From Thereva unica (lineage: Eukaryota; Arthropoda; Insecta; Diptera; Therevidae): a DNA stretch of 64,000 nt. The notes beneath the pieces were generated by a model. It ran no database searches. It had not been told where the DNA came from and worked only from the letters and a program-made list of their open reading frames with translations. The stretch spans positions 2,212,207-2,276,206 of the forward strand of contig OX465283.1 of assembly GCA_949987705.1 (NCBI GenBank). The letters run 5' to 3'. Shown in pieces: positions 33,001 to 48,400 of the stretch. How positions within the stretch are numbered: position 1 is the stretch's first letter; every line of letters starts with the position of its first letter. The translations under genes were made by a program, and so were the position numbers.

Positions 33001-33351
33001 GTTGTGGACTAATTTCTAATGATCTTCCACAAAGAAACTTTGTCTTCTGGTTTGTCAGAATGATCTGAAGAGCCATAATCCCCGGGTCTCATTTTGTGAT
33101 ATTGATTTCTTTATCAATTTTAGATTTTAGCGGAAGAGCAAGGAAATACATCGATGCAATGAGTAAATAAATAGCTTTTCAAGCTAAGGCAAAGACACTT
33201 TTTAACTGAATAAAACATTTTTTCTTATTTTGATTTCTATTGAAAAAGCGAAGAAAAATATTGGCACAAATAAATGATTTTTTTTTTATATTAAATATAT
33301 TATTGTCTGTATAAATATATATACTACATACTTGTTCATTTTTCTTAGCAG

Positions 33352-33448
33352 CTCCATTCAGAATATCGGAGCACTTATCGTTGGCATGAATATACCGGAA
33401 ATTCCAGACCAGAGGTAGTTAGGAGGCCACCAGTTCCTAATCAGTTCG
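33352..33448 (+). CDS. Mdm1: MDM1-like exon with SEYRxxYxW motif
   Basis: 32 codons plus one base. It encodes LHSEYRSTYRWHEYTG, the diagnostic MDM1-type motif, and then a Pro/Arg-rich tail. The acceptor is a TAGCAG tandem, so 33349 or 33352 is possible, both in frame; the donor is G|GTATGT. It probably follows a very short N-terminal exon. Confidence 0.72.
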
Positions 33449-36400
33449 GTATGTATTACAATTATTGTCTTTTCCTATTTATATAGTCTTTTCGTTTTGT
33501 TTTCAAGGAACGTTCTATAAAAACCACTACAATTTCAAAATATTGGGCTAGTGCGTAAATATTATCCAATAATAATGCGAAGGGGTTGAACTACCTGCAT
33601 CACTCTTAGTGCAAAGTGTAAAGTGTGTGGTGCAGTTCTAAGGGTACTTTTTTTAGTAGGTCCTGGAACAAACCGCATGGTAACAATTGTCGAACTTGCT
33701 AGCTTACGAACTTACGGAGAGGCTTAGATTTGGCCATCCACTTGTTCACCGGCACTTTCATGGTATCGGGAAAGTCAGCATGCTGGCAGGAGTGAAAGTG
33801 TACTCTATCTTGCTGTCTCATTTCAGTAGTGAAACAACTTTGGCCGGTATTGTGACTGATGATGAAAAGGGGATCCTGTGAAAAAATTTGCAGCGTAGAA
33901 GACAATGGGTAGACAAAAATCGATACCCGGAAGATTATGTTATGCCGTTATGGGTTTGGTGTGTTATGACTATGAGCTTTTAAATTCTGATCAGACGACA
34001 ACCATAGCGCTCTACTGAGACCACCTTGAGCGGCTTAAATCAGTGCTGGGAAAAAACCGACCATCTTTGGTTTCAAAGCGAAAAGTGCTCTTTCATCAAT
34101 ACTCAAACTTCCGCCATAATAGAAAAACGACTTCATAGGAGCTAGGCGACTTTGATTGCGAAACGATGCCGCGCCTACCATATTGACAAGACATTGGCAC
34201 CATCGGAGTATCACTTATTCCGCAGTATACATAATTATCTGGCTGGAAAAACTATGGATTCGATAGAACATAATCAGAATGGTACCTGAGCAGCATTTTT
34301 CGTCACGGCCAAGTCAAGTCAAGTTCAAATTGCACCAGATAAATGGAAAAGCATTGTAGAAGGAGATGGAGAATACATTTTGGATTAAGATTAGTAAAGA
34401 AAGATATCTGCATTAAACAACAACTTTGTCTGAAATTATTTTTGTAACTAGTTAACATCACCAAATATTGTAATTCTCAATCAAATGTGTTCTTACACTC
34501 TACCAGTTTACAGTGGGATAAAGTTGATCAACAAAAACCAATCTAGGCGATTATACATCTGCAGCAGCACGGATAGGAAATCTGTGTGAACAAACCTCTC
34601 CTCGAGGAAACTTCTTCGTCAGCATTACAAGCACTTGATGCAACAAAATCCTCCCTGAGTGATTGGTGCATCGCCAGAATCCAGGCGAAGGGTTATGCAG
34701 CTGCGGGCTTATTGATCCATTTTCGAATATTGTTTCAACTCCGCTGTTTGTTGTGATGCATGCCAATTTGCCAAATGTGCTTGGGGGAGTTATGCAAATT
34801 CGTCGACTTTTCAATCTCCTAATGAAAGTCTGGGCAAACTTTTTTGTAGTTTCATGCTCCACAGACAGTAATCGGGAAATTAGTTCATGTTCTTCGGATT
34901 TAAAGCTTAAGAATTAGTAATACTTTATGTAAGCCCCAGTGTAAGCCCATTTCACGGCCATAAAGTGCAGAAATTGAGTTTTGAAATCCCTTAAAATTGG
35001 GAGAATAAAACTTACTTTCATATATTACATCAATGTGCTGAACGCATTGCAATTACTTTTGTACATAAAGACTTCATGTAAGTTTGCAGTTCATGCCGAG
35101 AACTACAATAAAAAATCCTGTTCAAACCACGGCAGCGAATGACCAATGGGATGTGCATACACAAAAATCAATTGTGTGCGGCCTTAAATTTCACAGTAAA
35201 ACATGAAAATTTACATTGTCGTCGTCCTTGCTAGGAGCAATGTAATCCTGCAATAATTGCAGGAAATGGCACGGAAATGAAGTTATACATACACACACAC
35301 GAGGTTATTACAGCTGCGATTACATGCTCCAACCATGTTATCCTGGTGCAGACATACACGGGAATGTAAGATGCTTGTCTTTTGTATTTCAGCATTTCGG
35401 GAGAAATCTTGTCACCAGTTTAATTCAATTGTTAGCCAGAAAGGACATAAAGGAACTCTTTTGCAACTATTGTAGTTGAATTAAATTGTAACAGAACAAA
35501 CTTTTTCGCAACTTTTAATGTTCTCAGAGGATACTGGTATCATAGAGGGCGTTTCGCCGCGAAATTGTGAGAGAGGAACTGCTGGAACAGAAAAATATTT
35601 ATAACACGAGCAAATAAATGAAAGTGAACTATGACTATGCTAGCTTTCAAGTATAATCTCACGCTAGATAAGACCACCTTTAATAGATACGGTATATACA
35701 AAGTAACAGAAAGAAGTAAAGAAGAGGAGTCTAGGCAGGGCCAGTTTACAGTTTGGACGCTCTCTGCTGCTAAATACTTCATGCTCGCACCATTTACCTT
35801 TGTCGTAACAAGTTAATAAATAAAATAAAATGGGCAAAATTCAACAACAAAAGACACTAATCAACGAAAAAATGATATCATAGCTTAATCCATCAAAACA
35901 TTCGAGCAATTAATAAATCTGCGCGCGCAAGTGAAGTGAAGTTGAAATAAATTGAATTCCACCATTTGACGGACTGGCTACTGCGATTTACTTCGCAGGA
36001 GCACACCAACTAGGCTATACGAGAATTTATTTTCTATTGTGTACCGTCTGCTCATGCCCTTCTATTCTTGTACTAATTGGAACTGAAGTTTCAACGAGAT
36101 GACTATCAGGTGTCTGGGTCTACCTTACTGCAAAATTTCTTATATGTATGACTCCGTTATTGCAGACGAGGAAGTACACATTCCTGATATGTTACTAATT
36201 CCCACCCAGCAAGGTACTCCGTCGAGGTAGATGGATCCACCTCTCGGTAACCTGATCCACTGCTTAGCGCCATATCCAACTTTTGCCTTAACTCAAATTC
36301 TAATAGAACTGTCGGAATTTAAGGGAACGTTAATCAGGTGGAGCATATTCACTTCTTCCAAGGTACTAATTGGGATTTGTGTTTCTAAAGTAAGACCAAC

Positions 36401-39400
36401 AACTCCGTTGCTCTGGGCGTCATCAGAGTTATATAGTCGTGAGTGCGTTTATTCATTTCTCATCCTTCCTAGTCGAACTTTAATTTGTGAGGAAAGGGCG
36501 CTGATTTATGACTATCTCTATTTTCCTGGAGCTTTTCCTTACCTAATACTGGTATGACACTTCTGCCCTCGAGCGAGCAGCTTAGTCAATGGAACGTAGT
36601 TTCTTTTTTCTCATGGGGTGTACTGATTTCGCAAGGAATTTGATGTCTATTAATCCATTGGAACTAACAATACACTACTTATATTATGGTACCCCCCTAC
36701 TCAGTTAACAAAACTCCAAGATTGGGTATCGACCTATTTCTAAAGAGTTGGATTGCAGTTTTTTTCTTTGCATTCTACAACAACCGATCTTGTCTATTAG
36801 ATCGTGACCTTACGTCCAACTCGAAAAATACTCCCCCCGCAAAAAGCAGCTCTTTTTCGGGCGTCCTACAAAACATTGGTCAGCATTTCGGACGTTATAG
36901 CAACTATTTCGGCTTGTATGTTAGCTTTTAGTTCGTCAATCGTGTTCGGCTTGCTAGCATAAACTTTACTTTTTAAATAACTCCACAGAAAAGGGCTGGT
37001 GCCGTTAAATCCGGAGAACGAGCAGGCCACTCCAAATCTTAATTTTTCGACACAAAGTGTCTCGGAGACTTGCACGGCTAGAGCTTCATCGTACCGGCTG
37101 CAGTGTGGCAAGATGAGCCGTCTTGTTGAAAATAGACGTTCGTCAGACCTTTTCACGCACTTCCGGACCCAAAATCCGTACTCCGTCGACAGTTTCTCCA
37201 ATTTGAAGAAAAATTGTCCGAAGGCGGCTTTTGAGCAAACTCCAGCCCAAACAGTGACTTTTACGTCTTGTCTTGCAGAGGTGTTTCGTGAATGACGTGA
37301 ACACGCTCTCTGTTCCCCAAATTCTCGACAGTTTTGTTTATTGACTCCGGCAGAAAGTGTAAAATGAGGTTCATTCATCATAAAAATATGCATACGATAA
37401 GCCTGCATAGTTTTTACAATTGAACGATTGTTTTCAATGTAAAGCGTTACAATTTTAGCACGGTCTTTTGGTGTGTATTGAATCATAGCTAAAATGGTAT
37501 TGAATGACATTTCAGAATCGTGTACATTTGTCGAAATTGGCTAAAAAATGTAATACCGAAGGTCTAGATGACGTAAGAACTGCTGCAAATTTTCAAATTC
37601 TACCAATACGCACAAAAGAACCAATTTCAGGACTCACGATAATATTGTTATAGGATATCCAAGTGGCTAACAAGGCACTTAGTGCAGTATACATATATGC
37701 TGGTAGATCCCTGTCGAACGGAGTTAACTTCCTTGGCGGGAAGTACACGATCATTCTTAAGGCCACAGAAATATCTTGTAGACACACCACTGTAGAATTT
37801 ACAGAAGCTACTGTCCGAGATGAAGAAAGATATCACCATGCATTTCAGGTCCATAAAGAGGTTTCAACATCATGTGTCAAGACTAGACAAACTTGGTGCC
37901 ATTACAGCAAGCAGAGATCACGCGAAAACAGGCAACCCATAAGTCAGCTGTAGGAGGAGCAATTCACAGAAGCAGCCGACATTATCTTTAAGGCTGGCTC
38001 TAGGATCAGACATCGCGCATTAAAACCTTGCCCAGTATGTATTCAGAGTTGCAGTGTCACCACTTGATACGCCATGGGGTCGCACGTCTCATCCCTTGGC
38101 GTCCTAGTTTTTCTTCTGTAGGAACCAATGCGCCGTGATGAATGACTATAGTATATAGAAATCTACCTCAAAGTTCCTTTTGGAGCATTATTGCAGCGTC
38201 TCTTCGTTTTAGGACTTTTTTAACCAGACCATTTTAGTTCTTGTAGTTCAGCGATGAGTGTGTATGCTATATCGTCCAAGCTCATCGATCCAGGCACTAG
38301 GTTTACAGATTTTACTAGGGATTGGTATATTAACTAGTGCACTAAACCCTTCTCCCTTTGCTTTTTGACCAAAACGTTGTCTTTAGCGCCAAGGTGTACT
38401 GCCTTTACCTACTTACCTACGTTGGAGAAGGCTATATACCTGCCTTGGAAATAACCCCAAGAACAGGCGATTTTCACATAGGTTATACAGAAAAATAGTT
38501 TCGTTTTTAATTTAATTACTTGATTAGAAATCGCAGCTTTTTTTACATCAAATACTTCCTTTCAGGTCCTATCAATGAGCCTCCATTACCGAGAAGAAAA
38601 AAATGCCCGGAATTGGCATACAAGTCACACGAGTTCATTATCGGAGAAAACGAAGCAGTCCATCAGGACTATCGGACGGATTCCAGTGCTACTCGCGCAA
38701 GGGTAAGTGCCGCGCCTACCTGTATGCTTGCCTTATCTTATCTCTATCCTTATTCATTATATAATTTCTCTTTTGTGTTTTGTTTCGAGACATTTCCTTA
38801 AAATATAAATACTAATATTCCGAATGAAATTGTTCTTGATTTTTGGATCTGTGTTTGAATGTCAGAAATTAATTGATTCCGATGTAACCAATAATTCAGT
38901 AGTATTTAGTACTTATCCATAATATCCTAATTTAGCGTAGTCGAATCGATGTTTATTAACTACTTGGCCGCATAAAACAATTCAAGCTGCAATAAATTGG
39001 AGGACGGAAATTTTCCGTTCCGAATTGGATAAAAATAAATGAGAAAACACGAAACTTTTTCTGCCTTTAATTCATAGCCAATAACACAAAAAGGTAGTAA
39101 ATCACAACGCACACACACACATACACAAACATAATGACATAATAATAATAATTTACGGTTTGAATTGTTGTTGTAGCATGAGCAGAGGAAATGGAATGCT
39201 GGCGGCCGCTTGTAGTCAGAGCTTTAATGTTGTGCGGATTGATTTATTGTAATGTCCACAAAGACGAATTTTTATTTTTGAGAGAAGGACGAAAGTTATG
39301 ATTACGTAAAATTACTTTTTAGTCCAGGGAAATTAGACATTCCCGAAAGGTCCTCATCGATCCAAGAGCCGCTAAAAATTTTACACAGGGTCAACCGGGG

Positions 39401-42400
39401 TCACCAAAAGCTGCAGAAAAATTATTGCTATCAAATTTGTAACTTAAGAAATTCCCGCATAAAATATGGCTTTTTCTTGTAAGAGTATCCGTTTTTTAGA
39501 TTATTTGGATTCACAGAGTTGTAACTTTTATAGTACCCTGGCTCTCTAATTTCCAAACTGAAATACATACCACGGAGATCTGCGGATAGGATCAACCTCG
39601 AAAAAGATTTGAAAGTCGCCAACATCAGAATTCTTTCAGACAGTCAAACTGCCATCAAAGCACTTTCATCGGGAAAATTTTCCTCCAAATTGTTGCGGGG
39701 TACTTTGACATACTGCAGAACCTGGCCAGGAAAAATAGGGTCTCACTTGGCTGGGTCCCCGGACGCTAGGGTATCGAGGGCAATGACGCAGCGGACAAGT
39801 TCTTGAGGGAGGGGTCTGAGAGAAGAGCCCAGAACTTTTCTGTGGTATTTCATTCTATTCTGTTTAATTAAGGCTGCCTTGGTGGGCACTGCGCTCTATT
39901 TTATTTGGTCTATTGTGCCAACCCCGTCGTTAAAAACCTTGTATGTTAAGGCTTTAAATATAGCCTAAAATTGATTTAGGGTTCATATCCCAAATCTCCC
40001 TGGGAGCATTCATGGTCCACCTCCAAGTCCCTGATAGAAGACTGAACCTAGCCTATTGGGAATCTTTTCTCTAAAAAGGGCCGACTTTAGGTTATTGTTG
40101 GGATATCTGGCTAATAATGTGGTGCTGCGGTACCAGGTCAACAACGTAGGTGTGTCTCAAAAGGACAGAATGCCAACTCTGCATAGAAGGCGACGAAACT
40201 TCTGCACATGTTCTTTGTGAATGTCCTGTTCTGATTTGGCTTAGAAAAATATTGTTTATCAAAGAGCTTCTGAACCTTGCTCTGGTTCGGTCTTCTTCAA
40301 CTAAATCGATGTTACATTTAAGCAAGACTGACCTTGGCAATTACCACAAACTGGTGAACAATATAAACTAACTTTTCTACAGTCGCAGTTTAAGCTACAA
40401 CCGTTAATGCAATTACAAAAAGTAGTATTCAACAGAATATCTGAAGTAGGAGGAAGCAGAGTTTGAAATGGCTCCAAATGTTATCCCTGAACGTTCATCC
40501 CCAGTCTTTAGAAGTGAGTTTGTTTCTCTAGCCATATTTGAAGTTAGTAATACCCCCTTCAGATTTACCACTCGTGCCCTATCGAAGACAGAAATATTAA
40601 CCGCAATTCTTGAAATAGCCAATGTCAGAAATACGATCTTCAAAAAGGGGTGCTCCTACATAGATTATACTAGCACTTTGAGAATTATAATGGAGCAGTC
40701 CATTGCATTAAGATCTTCGACTCCGTTAATAGGAATTACCCGACAGCTCACCTTAAGCTAAGGTGTACGACAAAGATGCCTACTTTCACCGTTACTCTTT
40801 CTTATAGTAATAAACGGCATGCTAGTTCGCTGAAAAGGTAGGATACACGACTACACGACAAGTCGTTTGAGTTGAAGAAAGCGGCTTTTCAGTCGAATCA
40901 CGACTTTCAGTGAAGGGGCCTAAAGCCAACTTTGTATTTTCACTCTAGGCCCCCTTTGGCTGAAACGTCTCTTTCTTCAACGACTTGTCACGAAACACGA
41001 CTCGACTTTCAGCGCAGGGGCCTAGGAGAGCTTGATTTGGGCTGCAGCGCTATTTGGATGGATTGAAGAGGAACTTCATAAGTATTGCAACAATTTATTT
41101 TAATCATCGCCGGCGACTCCACTAGATATTCACTTTCATCATCATCAGCTTTTTGTTGGCCTTGGTTTCCTCCTTCGTTCGTCTCCATGATTCTCGATCT
41201 CTGGCTCGTCTTTTCCAGTTTATTATTCCTAGCTGTCTTATGTCTTCCTAGACATCGTCTATACATCTTTTCTTAGGCCGACCTGCAGCCGTATTTACTT
41301 TCTCGAGTCGACATCAACTTCAGTCGATAAAATGTGGCAACACATTTCGACAACCTTATCGTTTCTTTACGTGTCGATAAAGGCGTTTGAAGCTCGATTA
41401 ATGCATGCAATAAACTTTTAACAATTTCGGTTTTAATTAAATATGCGTGGTTTGCTGCCCTTAGAGTAATACCACACAATTTGATGATTTCGTATGGCAG
41501 CGCTTATCTGTCGATTTGGCTGTAATGCCAAATATGGAACTTAAAGAAAATCGAGAAACGATCCATCGAATCGAGAAACTAAATACGGCCCCTGGTTTCC
41601 GTTTTCCTGACGGTACTTTCCTCACTCTTTGCCGGGTTCCGTTCCGCACCTCGTTCGACACGACGAATCCATGGTAATCTGTTTATTTTGATCACTTTAA
41701 CCATGCGTGGAATTTTACTCCTTTCATACAACTCTGAGTTGTATCTTTTCCTCGAAATGCCATTCACTGAATTCCTTTATAAATCGAACGAAGATTCTCC
41801 TTTCAAATCTTCCTACCAATACTTCGTCTGCGTTCCTCAATGTAAACACTTCCGAATCATATAGAACAACAGGCCTTGCAGAAGAGTGCGTCACCTTGCC
41901 TTAATCCTGTATTTGTTCTGAGCGGTGGGGATAATTCACCATCTCTATTCTGACTCTACACCTTGCAACTCTCATCGAAGTTTTCGTCAGATCTTTTTTT
42001 TATGTGGCAGTGCTAATCTCAGGAATCACCCTTTGTACTACCAGTCCGTCATGTCGTTTGTCACGTCATGGTGCAATGTCTAGCAGTAAGCTTAGTACGG
42101 GGGGAATAGGTTAAGGGTTATGGGGGTTCGAAGAGGTGTTAAAGAAGGTGGCGATGAACCCTGCATTTGAACTCTTGGATGTTGTAGGAGCTCGGAAATA
42201 GGTGTTTAAATCGAACCGTCACCTCTACGATTTATTGACTTTGTCATCGGAATTTCTGAAAAAGAACCGTAACATGAAAACCATTCAATTAATTTGTTTA
42301 AGCCTTCATCGTCCTTTTTTGCACCTCAATCGGAACTATTGTATCCACCTTCATATTAGTAAGTCCTTCTAATCCTCCAGACACACTATAATTTGGATGC

Positions 42401-45400
42401 ATGCCATATGCTTAAAACACTTTCATTGTGGGCTCCTCCCTGTGCAACGCCTTCAGATGTTTTCACTCATTTCATGAGAGACTGTTCATTGATCATCTCA
42501 AACCAAGCTCCACAACTAAAGTTACCACTGCGTCCTTCGATAAACCTCTGGATAACATGTCGTTGAGGAAGTGCATACTGTCTGTTACAATTTTGCATAT
42601 TCCCCAAAACAACTACTCTCACAAGAAATAGTTATGAAATATTTTCTGCAAGGAATTTCCTAAGCAACAAACTTGTCTCAGCGTAATTTTTCTGTAAAAG
42701 AAACCATTTTTTTAATCTAATTTCTCTGAACTATTTTGAGCAAATTAATTTATCCAAAAAATAAATAAAAAACGAAATTACATTTGAAAATTTTCCATGA
42801 GGTCGTTTTGTGTCATTCCTTGCGGTTCAAATCGGTTCAAATGTCCCAAAATGTCCCCTCGGGGCTGCGAGGAGCCAAGTTAATGGTCAACATAAACTTT
42901 TCGTGTGTTTACAGGACGCAATTACCAAAGTCTCTCGTGACGGAATGCAAATACTTACGTACGTACATTCTGAGGTATTTACTTTGTTTTTACTTCACAA
43001 ATGAAATTCTTCGCGGGTTAAATATTTCAATTGTGCATATGGTTGCAGCCACGTAGAAGAAATTTAGTAATTCGTAGTTGGTTCCGCTCACTGAAAAGTT
43101 TGGTTCGTTATCAAGGAGGAAAATTGAAGTGAAACGGAAGCAGTCCGCGGGGTGCAATCAAACTAAAAGAAAATCACCGTACGAACAACGACGTTTCCCT
43201 AATCGCCCGAGATTAATAAACTGCTGGAGCTGCCGTACGAGGAATGGCGAGTCACGCGAGTGATGTTATAAAAATAAACTTCCCGAGTGACATTAAATGA
43301 TTCTCAAAAAAAGGACGAAGCTAAACACAAATCCGCAGCGAAAAACGAAAGTGAAAAATGCGCAAATAATAATGTAATAAAACACACACAATCTCCTCAT
43401 CCGAACATGTCATTTGGGAAATTACTTAGTTCATAATTTCGAATACCACACCACGAAGGATGAAGGAAAGTTTCGTGGGGACTTCCTCCAGTTGGAAGGA
43501 TTCTGTCTAAAACTCGACAAAGTAAACCAAAGGTTTCTTATGACAAAAGGAACATGACGTTACACAAAGGACATTCTAGTTTCCAAACTGAATCAGCTAC
43601 AATTGTGGTCTTTTCGTGTTTTTGGACATGATTTATTGATTTTTCTACGACGACGTCGAAGTTAATAGCGAAAGTAACGATCCCACCACGCCTGATTAAA
43701 TGTTACATAATGGTTTTTCGATATTTTTATTTTGGGTTACTTTGCTAATCAAATATATTTTTTATTAAAATGTTAAGCAAGCTTGTGGAGGAGGGAGAAT
43801 AGGTCACGTTTCTTGCCTGAATACAAACTCATAGTTAAGGAAATGTTTCCTTAAATTATTGCCTAAAAAATGTGGGTGACTATATCGGGATGCATTGGAC
43901 ATCAAGAAGTATTCGACAACGAACGACAATTACTGGATGTTACTTCAGAAAATTACATAATGCAATATTCTTCGGGTGGTAAACTTTCCCATGTTATTTA
44001 TACATATATCTTCTAGAACGACGCCACGTCCTTGGTCTCTTGAAGTTTCTTTTCCCCGTTGCTTCTAGATCTTGCCGGATTCTCCGGTTTGTATGTTAGT
44101 TTGTGAAAAAACGTCTCTCATCACCGCCACGCGTTCCGAAATTAGAGGTTCAAGATATTAGTGATCTAACTAACCTGCCTTTGAGCGTTCCCCTGTTGCC
44201 AGGCTTGTGAAGATAAGTCCCATATCCTTAATACCATTTATCGCACAAACGCACGCGTAGTATAGCTTATTAAAGAGTTTGCAGCGCTTTCCATGCCAAT
44301 TCTATATGTTTTTTAATATTGCATATTCTCAGAGAGGATCATCTCTTTTAATATTCCTTTAGAAGCGTTTTGGAAACAGTAGACGTCCATGGACGTCCCC
44401 GAAACGTATACGCTGCTGACGTCTCGAGCCTCGGTAACTGATAATCTTTGATTCTTTAGGTCGCCATCGATATTCTTTAGCCAGATTTCCTTCGGTGCCA
44501 ATCGCTGAATTCTCCGGTCTGCGGGATGGTCTCGGCAGAGAAGTTTACGTGGCAAGCGGTTACCATCCATTCGGCAAACATGTCCAAACCACCGTAGTCG
44601 ACGTTTTTGTATTTTTTCATCGATCAGTGTTTGCTGGTCGCATCTTTGTTTAACTGTCTGTTTCGAGGGCACTCGCGGAGTGAGACACCGAGAATCTACT
44701 GCAAGCATCGCATTTGTCCACGTTTTCGATCCATAAAGAATCGTGGAAAGTATCGTTCGATTTGGGTTTCATCAAGGTGAAAACTGGTCCTCGATCCGTT
44801 CGTTGTCCCCAACTAAGTACTAACCACCTCCAATGCTACTTGACCCCGGTTTATCGAACGAGAACCAGTCTATTGAGTATGCCAAGGGTTAAAAACAGCT
44901 CGTGCTCCCAGAACCACTGTCCCTCGTGCAGGAATGGCCTTAAGGCCCTACAAGCGAGCAAAATCACTCTGTGTTAGTTAACCCTTACAGGACCAAATAT
45001 TCTAAGGATCTTTCTTTCGGAACTTTTGAACTGATAGTCTGTTTGGTTAAGAGGTCGTCAATAAACTACGTGAGGCGATTTTTGCGATTTAGTCATAGTC
45101 ATTTAGTTTTTGTGTAGGATTTAGTCATATCTCAAGGCCCCTTTCACACACAGATGGACGACAGGCCGTGGCCTGGAGGTTTTCGCCTTGAAGCCAAGTA
45201 TCACCAAACATTTACCGGCTGCCAACTGGATGGGGCCGGCAGTCCAAGAAAACTAACACAAATCTTTATGTGTATGGGCATCTACCGTCAGTTTGTGCCT
45301 GAAGCTCTGAACAGCTATTCAGTCTCAAGCCGTGAGTTGATGGCACGATTTTACGAATTTATCCACTCGGAACTGAAAGCAAGGCATGAACTAGGAAAAC

Positions 45401-48400
45401 CATCCATACTCGCGCTCGCGCTTGCTCGGGTGTTCTCAGCGTGAGTCTGGAGCCGCCTTAAGGAACAAACAGATTGGGGCGAGGGCCCAATACATTTCCC
45501 ATACATTTATTTTCCCCGCGTCGCCTGACCATTGAGTTAGCAAATATGGTGGTCCGTGTATTTTTTTTAAACTATTTTCCAGTCACCGTAGCCGCCTCCG
45601 CCAGCCGCCGCGCCGCGCCAATCTGTTTGCGCCTTTAAAGTTTACGTTGAGGCCATGAACATTTTTGCGCTTGAATTAACAACCTCCTATGTCTCGCCTG
45701 TGTGTCTGATCATGACTTCACCTGCATTGTACGGCCTGCCAGGCGGATATCTGAAATCCTCACCCCTCAGAGTAGGGTATGGCCTTCATCGGGTCGAGAC
45801 TGCCGACCTACTCTCAAAGAACCCCTCTCCCCTACGTGAGAGTGGTTGAGATTCTGCTCGACCTCTTCTTCCCAAAACGCCTCACGTATCTAATGTCCAA
45901 TCCTCAGACCTGAAGCATAGAACAGGTTCTTTAGAATCGAGATTAGTCCAAAATGGGGTTAATTTATGGTTCCGTTGCGCCTATGAATGTCGTTCTGTAT
46001 CTTATTTTCTGCTTACAATTTTATATAAAATACTTGAGGTGAAAAGCCTCTTATCTACTAATTATTTTTGTAAATAAAGTAAATTTCAATATTCAATATT
46101 ATCGTCGCTTTTGCTTTCCCCAAACCTCTACCACTTCTCTAGACTTCAATGTGCTCGGCATGACAGTATTTCATACTCGTTTTGACCTGTACCTTTGGGA
46201 ACTGTACAAGGTTCAATCATTAATCCGCTTCTTTTCTCGCTGTATGATAATGGTCTTCACTTTGTTATCCATCGCTGTTATCTATAGGCTGCAGATCTCA
46301 AGCTGTATAATTCATGTACTTTTAACCAGATTGTATCCTATACTTTTGAACTCAGTTAGTTAGTAGTACCTCGACCCAAATTAATGAATGGAATTCGATC
46401 AATTTCCTTAAAATACCTCAAGTATTCCTTTTTTAGAAGTCGTTTCCTGTCCCTTGACTGCATTCCATTTCTTTTACCTAACAATAGATCGAGAATATTG
46501 GTTTGTCTCATATTGGCGTTATTCTAAACCTTTTTTCTGCAACCAATTCAATCTTATACTCTCCGAGATCCGTGGTATTATACCTAAAATTCTGGCACCG
46601 TTTTACTCGTTCTCAGCCTCTATTCGGGTCAATCTAGTTAAACATCTCATTCTGCCTCATTTCTTCTATAGTTTGCTTGTACACATATCGTTCGATTTCT
46701 TTTGCCGTCAGCGTTCCTTTAATGATTGTTTAAGGACCTTACTCATATGCGAAGCCAGCCAAGCCAACCTTGCACCACGATTTTTTTGCTCTTGGAGTCA
46801 TGTTTTTACTGATTCCTACTGAAGATGTAATAACGCCTGCAACTTGAAAACCCAAAAAGAAATCATCTACAACTTTTTCCCACCGATATTGCAAGTTATT
46901 TTTGACTATGCTCTGCACAAAAGATTGCTTTCCGTTGTGCTGTGAATAGGTTTGGCAACAAAAATGTTTCACTCAAAAAAAAACGGAGTAAAACTGTTTT
47001 TGGCTCCTTGCCATTCTTTAAAAATCATCGTAGAAGAACCACAAAAGGTTGGTCCTACTCACTATTTATTATTTGTTCTTTCTCAAATTGCCTCCGCTGT
47101 CGTGCATTGAAAACCGCTTTCAGGACTCAATTTCCCCAGCGTTTTTGGGAATATGCACAGAAAACCGAAAGGACTCTACTTGATAAATTGTGTGGAACTT
47201 AAAAAGAAGTTTGTACTTAAAAAAGCTTGCAACTTATTCATGGCTACAAGACTCTTATGAAAAGGTACATAGAGCTCAACGTTTTAGTTTCCTCGAGATA
47301 AACAACCTTTTTTGTGCTTCCCGAAAAAACAATTGTCATTTCGGATCCTGCCAGTCACTTCTTTCTTCCTTGGCTTCCTAGTGAAGTGCTTGAAGCGTGT
47401 CCGTACTATCATTGGAACCATTAATGGAAATTCAAAATATGTACAAATTTTGTGTTATTATTGGTCCATGACCTCTGAATAATTATATGCATATATACTA
47501 TGTATAACTAATGGATTTTATTGATTTTAAAGACTTTAGTCTGCACAGTGAACATCTTGAACGAATTTATTTATCTGCTGTGTAATGCACAATGATGTTG
47601 CAATTCCTCACTCTTCTGTATTCGGTTTCCTGGTTCGCATTCTTTCGTCAGAATGATTCGCATTTATCATTTTTAATTTCTTTATCCTTTCATACCAAAA
47701 ATAGCCAGTCAGACTTTCAAAGAAATACGGCGTCCGGCCTCTTAATGCTTTTATTATATCTTTAAGATTTCTTGGTGAGCATTGAAACATATTTTTATCA
47801 AGTAAGTCTCTATTATTAATTTTTTCATGCAGCGAATGACAGGGTATTAAACCTAGTTGGGATGTGGGTTTGACCCCTTCGGTCCACACGATGAACTTCC
47901 CAGTATGATGAACGTAGAGGGAATAAAGTGTCTTCTTACAAAATTGTAATACGTTTAGCACTAGTAGGAAATTGATTCCAAAGCTTTCCTGAGCTACGTC
48001 TGGGAATTTCACGTTGTTGAGAGATCTCTCGCTTTACAGCCAATAAAGGTTCTAAAGGTTCCTATTTCAATCTCGATAGCCTTCTAGCGAATCACTCGGA
48101 TGAAGAGATTCCATTTGGTCATCCGGTTCAGTTTCGCGGAGTTCTAGCTTTGAAGTCACCATATGAACGACGATAATCGGATGAATCATAAGAGAATGTT
48201 AATGTCGGTGCTTGAGATAAACTTTGCTTGGATCCCCCTAGATGGCTTCAACGGATCGGATTGGTGTATGATATTGGATTCTCTTTTGTCACTGCAGTAG
48301 GAACAAATGGCTTGGCATTGTCATATGTCCTTGTAGAAGGCACGTGTTTGGGCCAAATGGTGTGCTCCTTAACAGGCTCGTCTTCTAATTCCACTTCTGG

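Noticed and set aside
36231..36557. 108-codon ORF as a gene
   Set aside because: No domain signature, no splice links to the MDM1-like exons in matching phase, and surrounded by unclassified intron sequence.
46739..46972. 77-codon minus ORF
   Set aside because: Shadow of the + strand LINE relic.
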